The notes under the pieces were generated by a model. It did not search any database. It was given only the letters and a program-made list of their open reading frames with translations, and was not told the origin of the DNA. The position numbers were made by a program, and so were the translations under genes. From assembly GCF_003584135.1 (NCBI RefSeq), contig NZ_QXFI01000012.1:1-64000 (forward strand): a DNA stretch of 64,000 bases, read 5' to 3'. Positions 14,233 through 24,100 of the stretch are shown here, piece by piece (within the stretch, counting starts at the first letter, position 1; each line of letters opens with the position of its first letter). The stretch comes from Flagellimonas pelagia. Lineage in GTDB: Bacteria > Bacteroidota > Bacteroidia > Flavobacteriales > Flavobacteriaceae.

Positions 14233-14988
14233 ATGGATTTTACAGGAAAGAACGTACTGATCACAGGGGCCTCACGCGGCATCGGAAAAGCTACCGCCAT
14301 GGCCTTCGCCAAAAAAGGGGCCAAGGTCGGGGTCAACTACAAAAACAATGACGAAGCGGCCCAAATGGCATTACAAGAACTTCCCGGGGAAGGTCATCAT
14401 CTTTTTAAACGGGACATTTCCCAAAAGGAAGAGACCAAGGCATTGATCGATGATTTCATCAAGGTTTATGGCCAATTGGATGTTTTGGTGAACAATGCGG
14501 GCATTTCCATTTTTCATGAATTGGACCATGTGGATTTTGATCATTGGACCCATGCTTGGGAAAAAACTTTTGAAACCAACCTCTTTGCGGCGGCAAATCT
14601 CTGCTATTGGGGAACTAAGGCCATGATGAAATCGGGTGGCGGACACATTGTCAACGTTTCTTCCCGAGGGTCTTTCCGAGGGGAACCCACCAAGCCAGCC
14701 TACGGCGCAAGCAAAGCCGCCCTGAATGCCATGAGTCAATCGTTGGCCAAAAAACTGGCCCCTCACCACATTTATGTGGGGGTTGTGGCCCCAGGGTTCA
14801 CTGAAACCGAAATGGCACAAGAAACTCTTACCCCCGCCGAGCGGGAAAATCTTTTGCGGGAATCTCCCTTCAAACGGATGGCCCGACCGGAAGAAGTGGC
14901 CCATGCCATATTGTTTTTGGCATCGGAAGGTGCTGCCTATTCTTCAGGGACCATTATCGACGTGAATGGGGCCTCATATTTGAGATAA
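14233..14988 (+). CDS. Short-chain dehydrogenase/reductase (SDR)
   Basis: A 251-residue NAD(P)-dependent oxidoreductase of the classical SDR type. The Rossmann motif TGASRGIGKATA is at the N-terminus, NNAG follows in VLVNNAGISIF, and the catalytic residues are S in NVSSRG and YxxxK in PAYGASKAAL. The C-terminus ends with the common SSGTIIDVNGASYLR. Sequence is closest to 3-oxoacyl-ACP reductase-like SDRs (FabG-like), but the substrate cannot be told. I start at 14233, since MDFTGKNVLITG is the usual SDR beginning and a -7 element lies just upstream; the upstream ATG at 14191 adds 14 atypical residues. Confidence 0.92.
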   Translation: MDFTGKNVLITGASRGIGKATAMAFAKKGAKVGVNYKNNDEAAQMALQELPGEGHHLFKRDISQKEETKALIDDFIKVYGQLDVLVNNAGISIFHELDHVDFDHWTHAWEKTFETNLFAAANLCYWGTKAMMKSGGGHIVNVSSRGSFRGEPTKPAYGASKAALNAMSQSLAKKLAPHHIYVGVVAPGFTETEMAQETLTPAERENLLRESPFKRMARPEEVAHAILFLASEGAAYSSGTIIDVNGASYLR

Positions 14989-14995
14989 ACCATTC

Positions 14996-15472
14996 ATGAA
15001 GGCATCTACCATAGCACAAATCAAAAAAGAACTCCAACACAGATCTTCGGATGAAGTGGTCCAACTGTGCTTGCGATTGGCCCGGTTCAAAAAGGAAAAC
15101 AAGGAACTCCTTACCTACCTACTTTTTGAGGCGGACAGTGAATCGGGATATATTGAATCCGTGAAGCAAGAAGTGGACGAGTTGTTTTCTGAAATCAATG
15201 TGAACAGCTATTTCTACATCAAAAAAAGTGTCCGGAAAATCCTTCGAACCATCAAAAAATACATCCGTTATTCGGGCAACAATGAAACCGAAGTGGAACT
15301 ACTGCTCTATTTCTGTGAAAAACTGAAAGCCCTTCGGCCTTCCATCCACCGTAATACCACTTTAAAAAACTTGTACGACAGGCAATTGATCTATATCGAA
15401 AAGAAATTGCCCCTGCTCCATGAAGATCTGCAATATGATTTTGGGGAGCAATTGACCCATTTGAAAAGCTAG
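14996..15472 (+). CDS. Conserved-looking cytosolic protein of unknown function
   Basis: A 158-residue, mostly helical and strongly charged protein without signal peptide or membrane span. It starts seven bases after the SDR stop and is likely co-transcribed. Segments such as SSDEVVQLCLRLARFKKENKELLTYLLFE and KKSVRKILRTIKKYIRYS suggest an alpha-helical repeat. I do not recognise the family. Codon and base use match the neighbours, which supports a resident gene. No function is offered. Confidence 0.8.
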   Translation: MKASTIAQIKKELQHRSSDEVVQLCLRLARFKKENKELLTYLLFEADSESGYIESVKQEVDELFSEINVNSYFYIKKSVRKILRTIKKYIRYSGNNETEVELLLYFCEKLKALRPSIHRNTTLKNLYDRQLIYIEKKLPLLHEDLQYDFGEQLTHLKS

Positions 15473-15604
15473 TTTGAAATATTCTCAACAGTTTCTTTAG
15501 AATGGTTAAAAATATGGGGCACATCCTCACAAATGGTGAATCATTTTCAATCGTATTGAGTAAATTGTAGCTTTATTTAACTACTCATAACCAACACCGA
15601 CATC

Positions 15605-18600
15605 ATGGGAATGCTAAAAACCTCAACCAGAACATGGCTGCTACTGTCCATGTTCCTATCCTCATTGTTCAATTACGCCCAGACTGCTCCTACCATGCAA
15701 GTGGACACCAGTTTTTACAACGGTTTTAAATGGCGAAATATAGGCCCAGAAAGGGGCGGCCGATCGTTAGGCTGTGCGGGAAGCCCTTCAAGACCCAATG
15801 AATATTATTTTGGGGCCACCGGAGGTGGTCTATGGAAAACCGTTGATGGCGGTAATACCTGGTCCTGCGTAACCGATGGTCAGGTAACGAGCTCCTCTGT
15901 CGGCGCCGTTGCGGTAGCGGAGACCAATCCTGACGTGGTCTATATCGGAATGGGCGAAACCCAACTCCGGGGAAGTATTACCCAAGGGGATGGTGTGTAT
16001 AAAACCACCGATGGCGGCAAAACATGGACGCATATAGGCTTGGAAGAAACCCAGGCCATTGCCAGGGTACGTGTTGACCCAACCAACGAAAACATAGTGT
16101 ACGTTGCGGCCCTTGGTCACCCCTATGGAGACAATGAAGAGCGTGGCGTTTTTAAAAGTACCGATGGTGGAGCTACCTGGAAAAAAATACTTTACGTAAG
16201 CAATAAAGCTGGCGCGGCCGATTTGATCATTGACAGGAACGACCCCAATACCCTTTATGCCAGTACATGGCAAGTGTACCGAAAAGCTTGGAAAATGTGG
16301 GGCGGGGGTCCTGATTGTAAGCTTTGGAAATCAACGGACGGCGGTGAAACCTGGACCGATCTGACCCAAAATGTTGGCATGCCCAAGGGTCCTATCGGGA
16401 AAATCGGTGTTACGGTTTCCCCTGTGGATTCCAATAGGGTCTGGGCCATTGTGGAAGCCAACGAAGGTGGCGTTTTTAGATCGGATGATGGAGGAAAAAC
16501 TTGGGAACTTACCAATAACGAGCGCAAATTAAGACAACGTGCTTTCTACTATTCCAGAATTTATGCGGACCCCAAAGATAAAGATGTGGTCTACGGATTG
16601 AACGTGGGCTTTTTCAAGTCCACCGATGGCGGGAAAACCTTTGATGTGACCATCAACCCTCCCCATGGCGACAACCATGACCTATGGATAGACCCGAACA
16701 ATCCCGAAAGAATGGTCAGTAGCAACGATGGTGGAGGTATTGTAAGCCTTAATGGTGGTAAAACCTGGACCGATCAGGATTATCCTACTTCGCAATTTTA
16801 CCATGTGATGGCCACCAGTGATGTTCCCTACCATGTAGCGGGTGCCCAACAGGACAATACCACTTTGGCCATGCCCAGCGATGGATGGGATTTTATGCAG
16901 GCGCGTGGACCCAATAAAGGTTGGTACTATGCCGTAGGAGGTGGTGAAAGTGGATGGATTACGCAGAGCCCAACCAATCCCGATATTTTTTATGCCGGAA
17001 GCCAAGGAGCCTTATTGACCCGATATGACCGAAGCAATGGCCAAACCCGGGACATACAGGTGTACCCCCGGTTTTTCTCCGGGGAACCCGCCAGTGCCCT
17101 TCCAGAACGTTGGCAGTGGACCTTCCCGATCATGTTTGCTCCCAAAGATCCCAATGTGATGTACACTTGCTCCCAACATGTTTGGAAAACGACCAATGAT
17201 GGTCAAACATGGGAAAAAATAAGTCCTGATCTTACTTATGCCGATCCCGAGACTTTGGGCAAAACGGGCGGTGTGATCACCATGGATATGAACGGACCGG
17301 AAATTTATGCCACAGTTTTTGCTTTGGCACCATCCTACCATGACATCAATACCATTTGGGCAGGATCGGATGACGGCAAGATTAACGTTACCCGTGATGG
17401 CGGCAAAACTTGGACCGACATTACTCCCCAAGACCTCCCAAAATTCTCTAGGGTCAGCATCATTGATGAATCTGTCCACAATCCTGGCACTTTGTATGTG
17501 GCGGCCAACCGTTACCAGGTTGATGATCGTGAACCCTATGTTTTCAAGACACATGATTATGGTAAAACCTGGACCAAGATCATTACCGGAATTGAAAAAG
17601 GGCATTTTGCAAGGGCCATTCGTGAAGACCACCAAAGAGAAGGCCTTCTTTTCTTAGCCACGGAACACGGGGTCTATTTTTCCATCAATGATGGGGATAA
17701 CTGGCAGTCCCTTCAATTGAACCTTCCCGATACCCCGATTAGGGATTTGGTCATCAAGGACAACGATGTGGTCTTGGGATCCCATGGTAGGGGATTCTGG
17801 ATCTTGGACGACATTCAACCCCTTCGCGAATATTCTCCCGAGCTGAAGAGCAAAAAAAATGTCCTCTTTAAACCAACCGATGTCATCCGGGGTATTTACA
17901 ATGCCAACTTCCAATATTATCTGGAGGAACAGGTAGATACCATCACTTTTGAAATACTGGATGCCAAAGGAGAATTGATTGATTCCTTCGGAGGGAATCA
18001 GCCTAAATACAAAAAAGATGATGGTGATTCTTGGTACAGCAGGGGAAGCAGTACCAAACCTACCACGGCCAAAGGCATCAACACCTTTACCTGGAACTTA
18101 AGGTATCCTGGGCCCACTTCTTTTGATGGCATCATCATTTGGGGTGGGTCGGTCAAAAACGGTCCTAAGGCACCTTTGGGCGCGTATAAGGTCAAAATGA
18201 AAGTAGGGGATGAAGTGGTACAGGAACTCCCTTTTAATGTGGTCATCGACCCCAACTTAAAAGGCATCACTGCTGATGATTTGGACAAACAATTTGAATT
18301 GGCTTCCAAGATTACCAAAAAGGCAAGTATTGCCAACGAGGCAGTGATCCAGATCAGAAGCATCCGCAAACAATTGGACAGTATCGGCAAGGAAATCACA
18401 AGCAAGCAGTTCAAAAAACTTTCAGGTGGTCTTATGGAGCCCCTGACCGTTGTGGAGGAAGACCTCTACCAAGTTCGGAACCAGTCCGGACAGGATCCCC
18501 TGAACTTCCCGATAAAGCTCAACAACAGGTTCATTTCCCTTCAACGCAGTATTGAAAATGGCGATGCCAAACCCACTGATGCATCCTACGTTGTTTTTGA

Positions 18601-18721
18601 CGAGCTGTCAAAGGAACTGGATATCCATATTGGAAAATTGAACAGTATACTGGAAAAACAACTCCCAAAAGTGAATGCCTTTTTGGAAAAAAATGGTAGT
18701 GCTCCCATCAGTTTGGACTAA
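15605..18721 (+). CDS. Exported sortilin-like BNR/VPS10 beta-propeller protein
   Basis: A 1038-residue protein with a signal peptide (WLLLSMFLSSLFNYAQ). The N-terminal two thirds contain many Asp-box/BNR repeats (KTVDGGNTW, KTTDGGKTW, KSTDGGATW, RSDDGGKTW, KTHDYGKTW), which form large beta-propellers of the sortilin/VPS10 kind. A Fn3-like region follows (about residues 780-890), then a helical tail rich in charged residues. Such proteins are common in marine Bacteroidota and are sometimes labelled glycosyl hydrolases because of the BNR motif, but no catalytic residues can be assigned. It is probably periplasmic or outer surface. The next gene encodes a GH13 lipoprotein, so a role in glycan handling is possible. 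Confidence 0.9.
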   Translation: MGMLKTSTRTWLLLSMFLSSLFNYAQTAPTMQVDTSFYNGFKWRNIGPERGGRSLGCAGSPSRPNEYYFGATGGGLWKTVDGGNTWSCVTDGQVTSSSVGAVAVAETNPDVVYIGMGETQLRGSITQGDGVYKTTDGGKTWTHIGLEETQAIARVRVDPTNENIVYVAALGHPYGDNEERGVFKSTDGGATWKKILYVSNKAGAADLIIDRNDPNTLYASTWQVYRKAWKMWGGGPDCKLWKSTDGGETWTDLTQNVGMPKGPIGKIGVTVSPVDSNRVWAIVEANEGGVFRSDDGGKTWELTNNERKLRQRAFYYSRIYADPKDKDVVYGLNVGFFKSTDGGKTFDVTINPPHGDNHDLWIDPNNPERMVSSNDGGGIVSLNGGKTWTDQDYPTSQFYHVMATSDVPYHVAGAQQDNTTLAMPSDGWDFMQARGPNKGWYYAVGGGESGWITQSPTNPDIFYAGSQGALLTRYDRSNGQTRDIQVYPRFFSGEPASALPERWQWTFPIMFAPKDPNVMYTCSQHVWKTTNDGQTWEKISPDLTYADPETLGKTGGVITMDMNGPEIYATVFALAPSYHDINTIWAGSDDGKINVTRDGGKTWTDITPQDLPKFSRVSIIDESVHNPGTLYVAANRYQVDDREPYVFKTHDYGKTWTKIITGIEKGHFARAIREDHQREGLLFLATEHGVYFSINDGDNWQSLQLNLPDTPIRDLVIKDNDVVLGSHGRGFWILDDIQPLREYSPELKSKKNVLFKPTDVIRGIYNANFQYYLEEQVDTITFEILDAKGELIDSFGGNQPKYKKDDGDSWYSRGSSTKPTTAKGINTFTWNLRYPGPTSFDGIIIWGGSVKNGPKAPLGAYKVKMKVGDEVVQELPFNVVIDPNLKGITADDLDKQFELASKITKKASIANEAVIQIRSIRKQLDSIGKEITSKQFKKLSGGLMEPLTVVEEDLYQVRNQSGQDPLNFPIKLNNRFISLQRSIENGDAKPTDASYVVFDELSKELDIHIGKLNSILEKQLPKVNAFLEKNGSAPISLD

Positions 18722-18790
18722 CAGGATTTCCTAACGGTAAGATTTCAGGCAAATCACCTATCTTTAAGGAACATAGCGCATAATTTAACT

Positions 18791-20542
18791 GTGATGAAAC
18801 GTTCCTCAATAAGATGGGTGATTTGTCTTTTTATAGCCTTGGGCGTGGCCAATTCCTGCAAACAAAACAACAACCCGCAGACCACTACCTCTGTTCAAAA
18901 TGCCGAATGGTGGAAAGAGGCCATCGTTTACCAGATTTATCCCCGTAGTTTCAAGGATTCGGATGGTGATGGTGTTGGCGACCTAAAAGGTATCATAGAA
19001 AAGCTCGATTATATTAAAAGTTTAGGTGTTACGGCCGTTTGGCTCAATCCCATCTATAGCTCGCCCAATGCCGATAACGGCTATGATGTAAGCGACTATC
19101 GCGGTATCATGGAAGAATTTGGCACCATGGAAGACTTTGATGCCCTTTTAACCGGAATGCATGAGCGGGACATCAAATTGGTCATGGACATTGTGGTAAA
19201 CCATAGCAGCGATGAACATGAATGGTTCAAACAATCCCGAAGTTCACGGGACAATCCCTATCGTGATTATTATCATTGGTGGCCTGCTGAAAAAGGAGAA
19301 CCTCCTTATCGCTACAGTTTGTTCGATGCCAAGGGCAATGCCTGGCAATATGATTCATTGACCAACGCCTACTACCTTCATTATTTTGCGAAGCAACAAC
19401 CCGACCTCAATTGGTCCAACCCAAAAATGCGCCACGAAGTCTACGACATCATGAAATTTTGGGCCGATAAGGGCGTGGACGGTTTTCGGTTGGATGCCTT
19501 TCAGTTTGCGGCCAAGGATACCACCTACCCTAAATTCCCGGATGGTTTTGAAAAGGACTTCATTCAATACTATGCCATGCAGGATAGGCTCCATGACTAT
19601 CTGAGGGAAATGAACCAAGAAGTTTTTAGTAAATATGATGTCATGAGCGTTGCCGAAGGCGCCGGCCGTAATTTTGATGATGCCCATAAATTGGTAGATC
19701 GGGACAGAAAAGAGCTTAATATGGCCTATGCCTTTGAAGGGGTGGATATTCCCAAATATGAGGGATATGAATTGGCAACCATGAAGGAAGTGTTCAGCAA
19801 ATGGGACAAGGAATTTGCCAAAGACGGATGGCTTTCCATTTTTTTGGCCAACCACGACCAAGCCAGAATGGTAAGTAGATGGGGCAATGACACCGAAGCA
19901 TACCGAAGTGCCTCGGCCAAATTATTGAATACCTTTATCATGAGCATGCGGGGCACTCCCTATTGCTATTATGGGGATGAACTTGGAATGACCAATATTG
20001 ATTTTGATACCATTACACAATATCAGGACATTGCAGCCCTCAATGGATATCAAAAAGCATTGTCCGAAGGTGAGGATATGGACTTGTTCATGAAGAAACT
20101 CAATTTTGGTTCCAGGGACAATGGCCGCACTCCAATGCAGTGGAATGATTCCGAAAATGCAGGATTCACCTTGGGGACCCCTTGGCTTCCAGTCAATCCC
20201 AAATACGTCGACATCAACGTACAAAAAGAAAACTCCAATCCTAGTTCTGTGCTGAATCATTTTCGGGAATTGACCACACTTCGAAAACAAAATCCTGTTC
20301 TGGTCTATGGCAGCTATGAGCTTTTGGCTCCAGAACATCCTTCTATTTATGCCTATACCAGAACTTTGGAGGGCAAAACGCTTTTGACCCTGTTAAACTT
20401 TTCTAAAGAAAGTGCTGACATTACCCTTGAGACAGGTTGGGCCAAATCGCCAGTACTTATAAATAATTATAATGACCTTCAAATTATTGACGATTCCATA
20501 AAAATGGAGCCCTTTCAAGCGGTGATACTAAACATCAACTGA
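18791..20542 (+). CDS. GH13 alpha-glucosidase (oligo-1,6-glucosidase type), lipoprotein
   Basis: A 583-residue enzyme with a lipoprotein signal peptide (ALGVANSC, Cys 23), so it acts in the periplasm or at the outer membrane. The GH13 conserved regions are all present: DIVVNHSSDEH (I), GFRLDAFQF with the nucleophile Asp (II), MSVAEGAG with the acid/base Glu (III) and FLANHDQARMV (IV). Region V reads QPDLNW, typical of oligo-1,6-glucosidase and alpha-glucosidase subfamilies. It would release glucose from short alpha-glucans. No SusCD pair is adjacent, so the polysaccharide context is not shown. Confidence 0.93.
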   Translation: MMKRSSIRWVICLFIALGVANSCKQNNNPQTTTSVQNAEWWKEAIVYQIYPRSFKDSDGDGVGDLKGIIEKLDYIKSLGVTAVWLNPIYSSPNADNGYDVSDYRGIMEEFGTMEDFDALLTGMHERDIKLVMDIVVNHSSDEHEWFKQSRSSRDNPYRDYYHWWPAEKGEPPYRYSLFDAKGNAWQYDSLTNAYYLHYFAKQQPDLNWSNPKMRHEVYDIMKFWADKGVDGFRLDAFQFAAKDTTYPKFPDGFEKDFIQYYAMQDRLHDYLREMNQEVFSKYDVMSVAEGAGRNFDDAHKLVDRDRKELNMAYAFEGVDIPKYEGYELATMKEVFSKWDKEFAKDGWLSIFLANHDQARMVSRWGNDTEAYRSASAKLLNTFIMSMRGTPYCYYGDELGMTNIDFDTITQYQDIAALNGYQKALSEGEDMDLFMKKLNFGSRDNGRTPMQWNDSENAGFTLGTPWLPVNPKYVDINVQKENSNPSSVLNHFRELTTLRKQNPVLVYGSYELLAPEHPSIYAYTRTLEGKTLLTLLNFSKESADITLETGWAKSPVLINNYNDLQIIDDSIKMEPFQAVILNIN

Positions 20543-20628
20543 TTCATTACCAATATAATCAGACTCATTCTAAATTAATAATCAAGCATTTATCCTACCT
20601 CGAATTGTCGTAATTTTATGGTGTCAGG

Positions 20629-21027
20629 ATGAATAAACTTATTACCATATTAACTGCAATGCTCATTTTGCTCCAGAGCATCAATATCCATTTTAAGGAT
20701 TTGGTGGAAATGGGACAGTTGGTGGAGCACTACAAATTCCACAGCGAGGAATATGGGGATAGTTTCATGGTTTTTATGTCCAAACATTATGGTGAATTGA
20801 AAGCCTCACACAACGAAAAGCATCAGGAGGAACAAAAAGATCACGAAAAATTGCCATTTCAGCACCAATCACAATGTTTGCAGCATTTGGTCTTTATGGT
20901 GGACTCCAATCCTTTTTTTGAATCCCGCTCGGAAATCCCCGTGGTAAGAAAGGGCAATTTCCATTATCAAATGTCGGACTCACAAATTTGGGGCGACGGG
21001 TTGTTCCAACCACCCAAACAAGCATAA
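20629..21027 (+). CDS. Small His-rich exported protein upstream of heavy-metal efflux genes
   Basis: A 132-residue protein with an N-terminal hydrophobic segment (LITILTAMLILLQS) that serves as signal peptide or anchor. The middle is rich in histidine (SHNEKHQEEQKDHEKLPFQH, then a Cys and more His), a likely metal-binding patch. It lies 78 bases before the CusA-TolC gene in the same direction. By position and composition it may be a periplasmic metal-binding helper of the efflux system, but it is not related in sequence to CusF as far as I can tell. I do not know a named family. Confidence 0.78.
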   Translation: MNKLITILTAMLILLQSINIHFKDLVEMGQLVEHYKFHSEEYGDSFMVFMSKHYGELKASHNEKHQEEQKDHEKLPFQHQSQCLQHLVFMVDSNPFFESRSEIPVVRKGNFHYQMSDSQIWGDGLFQPPKQA

Positions 21028-21105
21028 TTCATAGTTATCCGGGATTGCCGGACACTTCTCCAGAAGCCTTATTTAATCTGTAATGCTACTCTATTTCTAT
21101 GAATC

Positions 21106-24100
21106 ATGTTTTCAAAAATCATCTCTTTTAGCATAAGGAACAAGTTCATTGTTCTACTCTTTACTTTATTTATTGCGTTGGTAGGTTTATACTCCCTATC
21201 ACAAATACCCATTGGTGCCGTTCCGGATGTGACCAATAACCAGGTACAGGTACTCACCACTTCAAGTAGTTTGTCCACCCAGGATATGGAGCTGTTCATT
21301 ACCTACCCTGTTGAGCTGGAAATGGCCAACCTGCCCGGGGTCAAGGAAATCCGATCGGTTTCCAAATTCGGGCTTTCGGTGGTCACCATTGTCTTTGAGG
21401 ACAATCTGGGGACCTATCTGCCCCGGCAACTCATCGCCGAAAAGATCAAATCGGCATCCAAACGTATCCCAGAAGGGTTTGGAGCCCCCGAAATGGGTCC
21501 CATTACCACCGGTTTGGGAGAAATCTACCAATACATTCTGGACGTTGAACCCAAATATCAAGGTCAATATACCTCCACCGATCTTAGGACCATTCAGGAT
21601 TGGATCGTGAAACGTCAACTCTCTGGTATTCCGGGAGTGGTTGAGGTCAACACCTGGGGTGGGCACCTTAAACAATACGAGGTCGCCATCCAGACCCAAA
21701 AATTGAATGCATTGGATATTGCGGCAGCAGAAGTGTTCACCGCTTTGGAAAAAAACAACAGCATTGCAGGGGGCGGTTATATTGAAAAGGTGAACCAAGC
21801 CTATTTTATCCGTGGAGAGGGTCTGGTGAACAACCTGAAGAATATTGAAAATATCGTGGTCACCACCCGAAACGGCATACCTATTTATATTAAGGACATT
21901 GCAAAGGTCGGGTTCGGTAGTGCTCCCCGCTTTGGTGCCATTACCGGTAACGGGGAAGGCGAAAAAGTGCTGGGCCAAGTCATGATGTTAAAGGATGCAA
22001 ATTCTAAAAAAGTTATTGAGGCTGTTAAAGAACGTGTGGCAAGTATTTCAAATTTCTTGCCAGAGGGAGTCTATATTAATCCTTTTTTGGATCGCAGTGA
22101 ATTGATCGGAAGAACCACTTTTACCGTAACGGAGAACCTTATTTTGGGGTGTCTTATTGTGATTTTTGTGGTGGTCCTCCTTTTGGGCAACTGGCGCTCG
22201 GGCTTGGTGGTTGCCTCTGTAATCCCACTTTGTCTGATGTTCGCCCTCACCATGATGAACATTTTTGGAGTAGACGCGAACCTTTTAAGTCTTGGGGCCA
22301 TCGACTTTGGCATCATCATCGATGGTGCAGTCATCATTGTAGAGTTCATTGCCTTTCAAATCAGTCAAAAACAAGCTGAACTGGTCCATTTGGGCAAGCA
22401 TGAAATACAAGCAGTAAAGGATGAAATCACGGTGCAAGGTGCCACTAAAATGATGAACTCCGCGGTGTTTGGCCAGTTGATCATTCTTATTGTATTCATC
22501 CCGATTCTGTCCTTGAGCGGAGTTGAAGGTAAAATGTTCAAACCCATGGCTTTGACGTTCAGTTTTGCATTACTTGGGGCAGTTCTGTTGTGTTTTACCT
22601 ATGTTCCGGTTGCTTCGGCCTTATTTCTGAAGCCGAGCAAGGATGAATCCAAAGGGATATCCGCGCGTTTGGTAAACTGGATCAACCGGCAATACGAACC
22701 CGTAATCCACTGGGCCATGGAAAGTAAAAAATTGGTGCTATCCGTAGCCGCAGCCCTGTTGGTTGGTGCCATTCTTCTGTTCAGCTCCATGGGCGGTGAA
22801 TTTGTCCCAACGCTGGACGAAGGGGATTTTGTAATCCAACCGATTCTTAAGACAGGGACCTCATTGGAGAAAACCGTGGAGACAACCACCAAGATCGAGA
22901 AAATTTTAATGGACCAATTCCCCGAAGTAAAGCAAGTGGTAAGTAGAATCGGGGCCGCTGAGGTACCCACAGATCCTATGTCCATGGAAGAAAGCGACGT
23001 AATCATATCCCTAAAACCCAAATCGGAATGGGTTTCTGCGGAGACAAAGGATGAGCTTGCCGATAAATTCAAAGAAGCTTTGGCTGTGATTCCTGGCATG
23101 GAAGTGGAGTTTACCCAACCTATTGAAATGCGTTTCAACGAATTGATTACAGGGGTGCGGGCCGATATCGCCATCAAGATTTTTGGGGAAGACCTTGAGA
23201 TTTTGAACAAAAAGGCCAACGAGATCAAACAACTTATCGAAAATGTGGAAGGAGCCTCGGACATCACCGTGGAAAAAGTGGAAGGTCTGCCGCAAATGAA
23301 CGTATCCTACGATCGAGCAAAAATTGCCCGTCACGGACTCAACATAGCCGACCTCAACGAAATGATTTCCATGGGCTTTGCAGGGAAAATTGTAGGTAGC
23401 GTTTTTGAAGGGGAGCGGCAGTTCGATATGGCAGTTCGATTGGATTCAGAAAATCGACAGGATATTTCCGATCTTAAAAACCTGTATGTGGACCTCCCTT
23501 CCGGAGGAAAGATTCCGTTGAGCGAATTGGCTGAGATCACCTATCAAAAAGGGGCCGCCAAAATATCACGGGACAATACCCGAAGAAGGATTGTGGTCGG
23601 TATCAACGTGCGGAACCGCGATTTACAATCTGTGGTAGACGATGTACAATTGTTGATCAACCAACACATCAAGTTGCCCACTGGGTATACCATTTCCTAC
23701 GGCGGACAATTTGAAAATTTGCAAAATGCAAAAGCTAGGTTGATGATTGCCGTTCCTATAGCATTGTTACTCATTTTCATCATGCTCTATTTTGCCTTTG
23801 GATCGGTAAAGGAAGCACTATTGATATTTTCTGCCATACCGCTTTCCGCCGTGGGAGGCGTTTTACTATTATGGTTGAGAGGAATGCCCTTCAGTATTTC
23901 CGCGGGAGTCGGTTTCATTGCCCTCTTCGGTATAGCGGTGCTCAATGGCATCGTACTTATCGAACATTTCAAGGAATTGAAAGGAAAGGATTTTGATTCC
24001 ATGGAAGACCTTATCAAGCAAGGAACTAAAGATCGATTGCGGGCCGTATTGTTAACCGCATCGGCCGCGGCCTTGGGCTTTTTGCCCATGGCGGTTTCTA

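Noticed and set aside
14191..14233. ATG at 14191 as SDR start
   Set aside because: It lies before a -7 element and adds 14 residues not seen in SDR N-termini.
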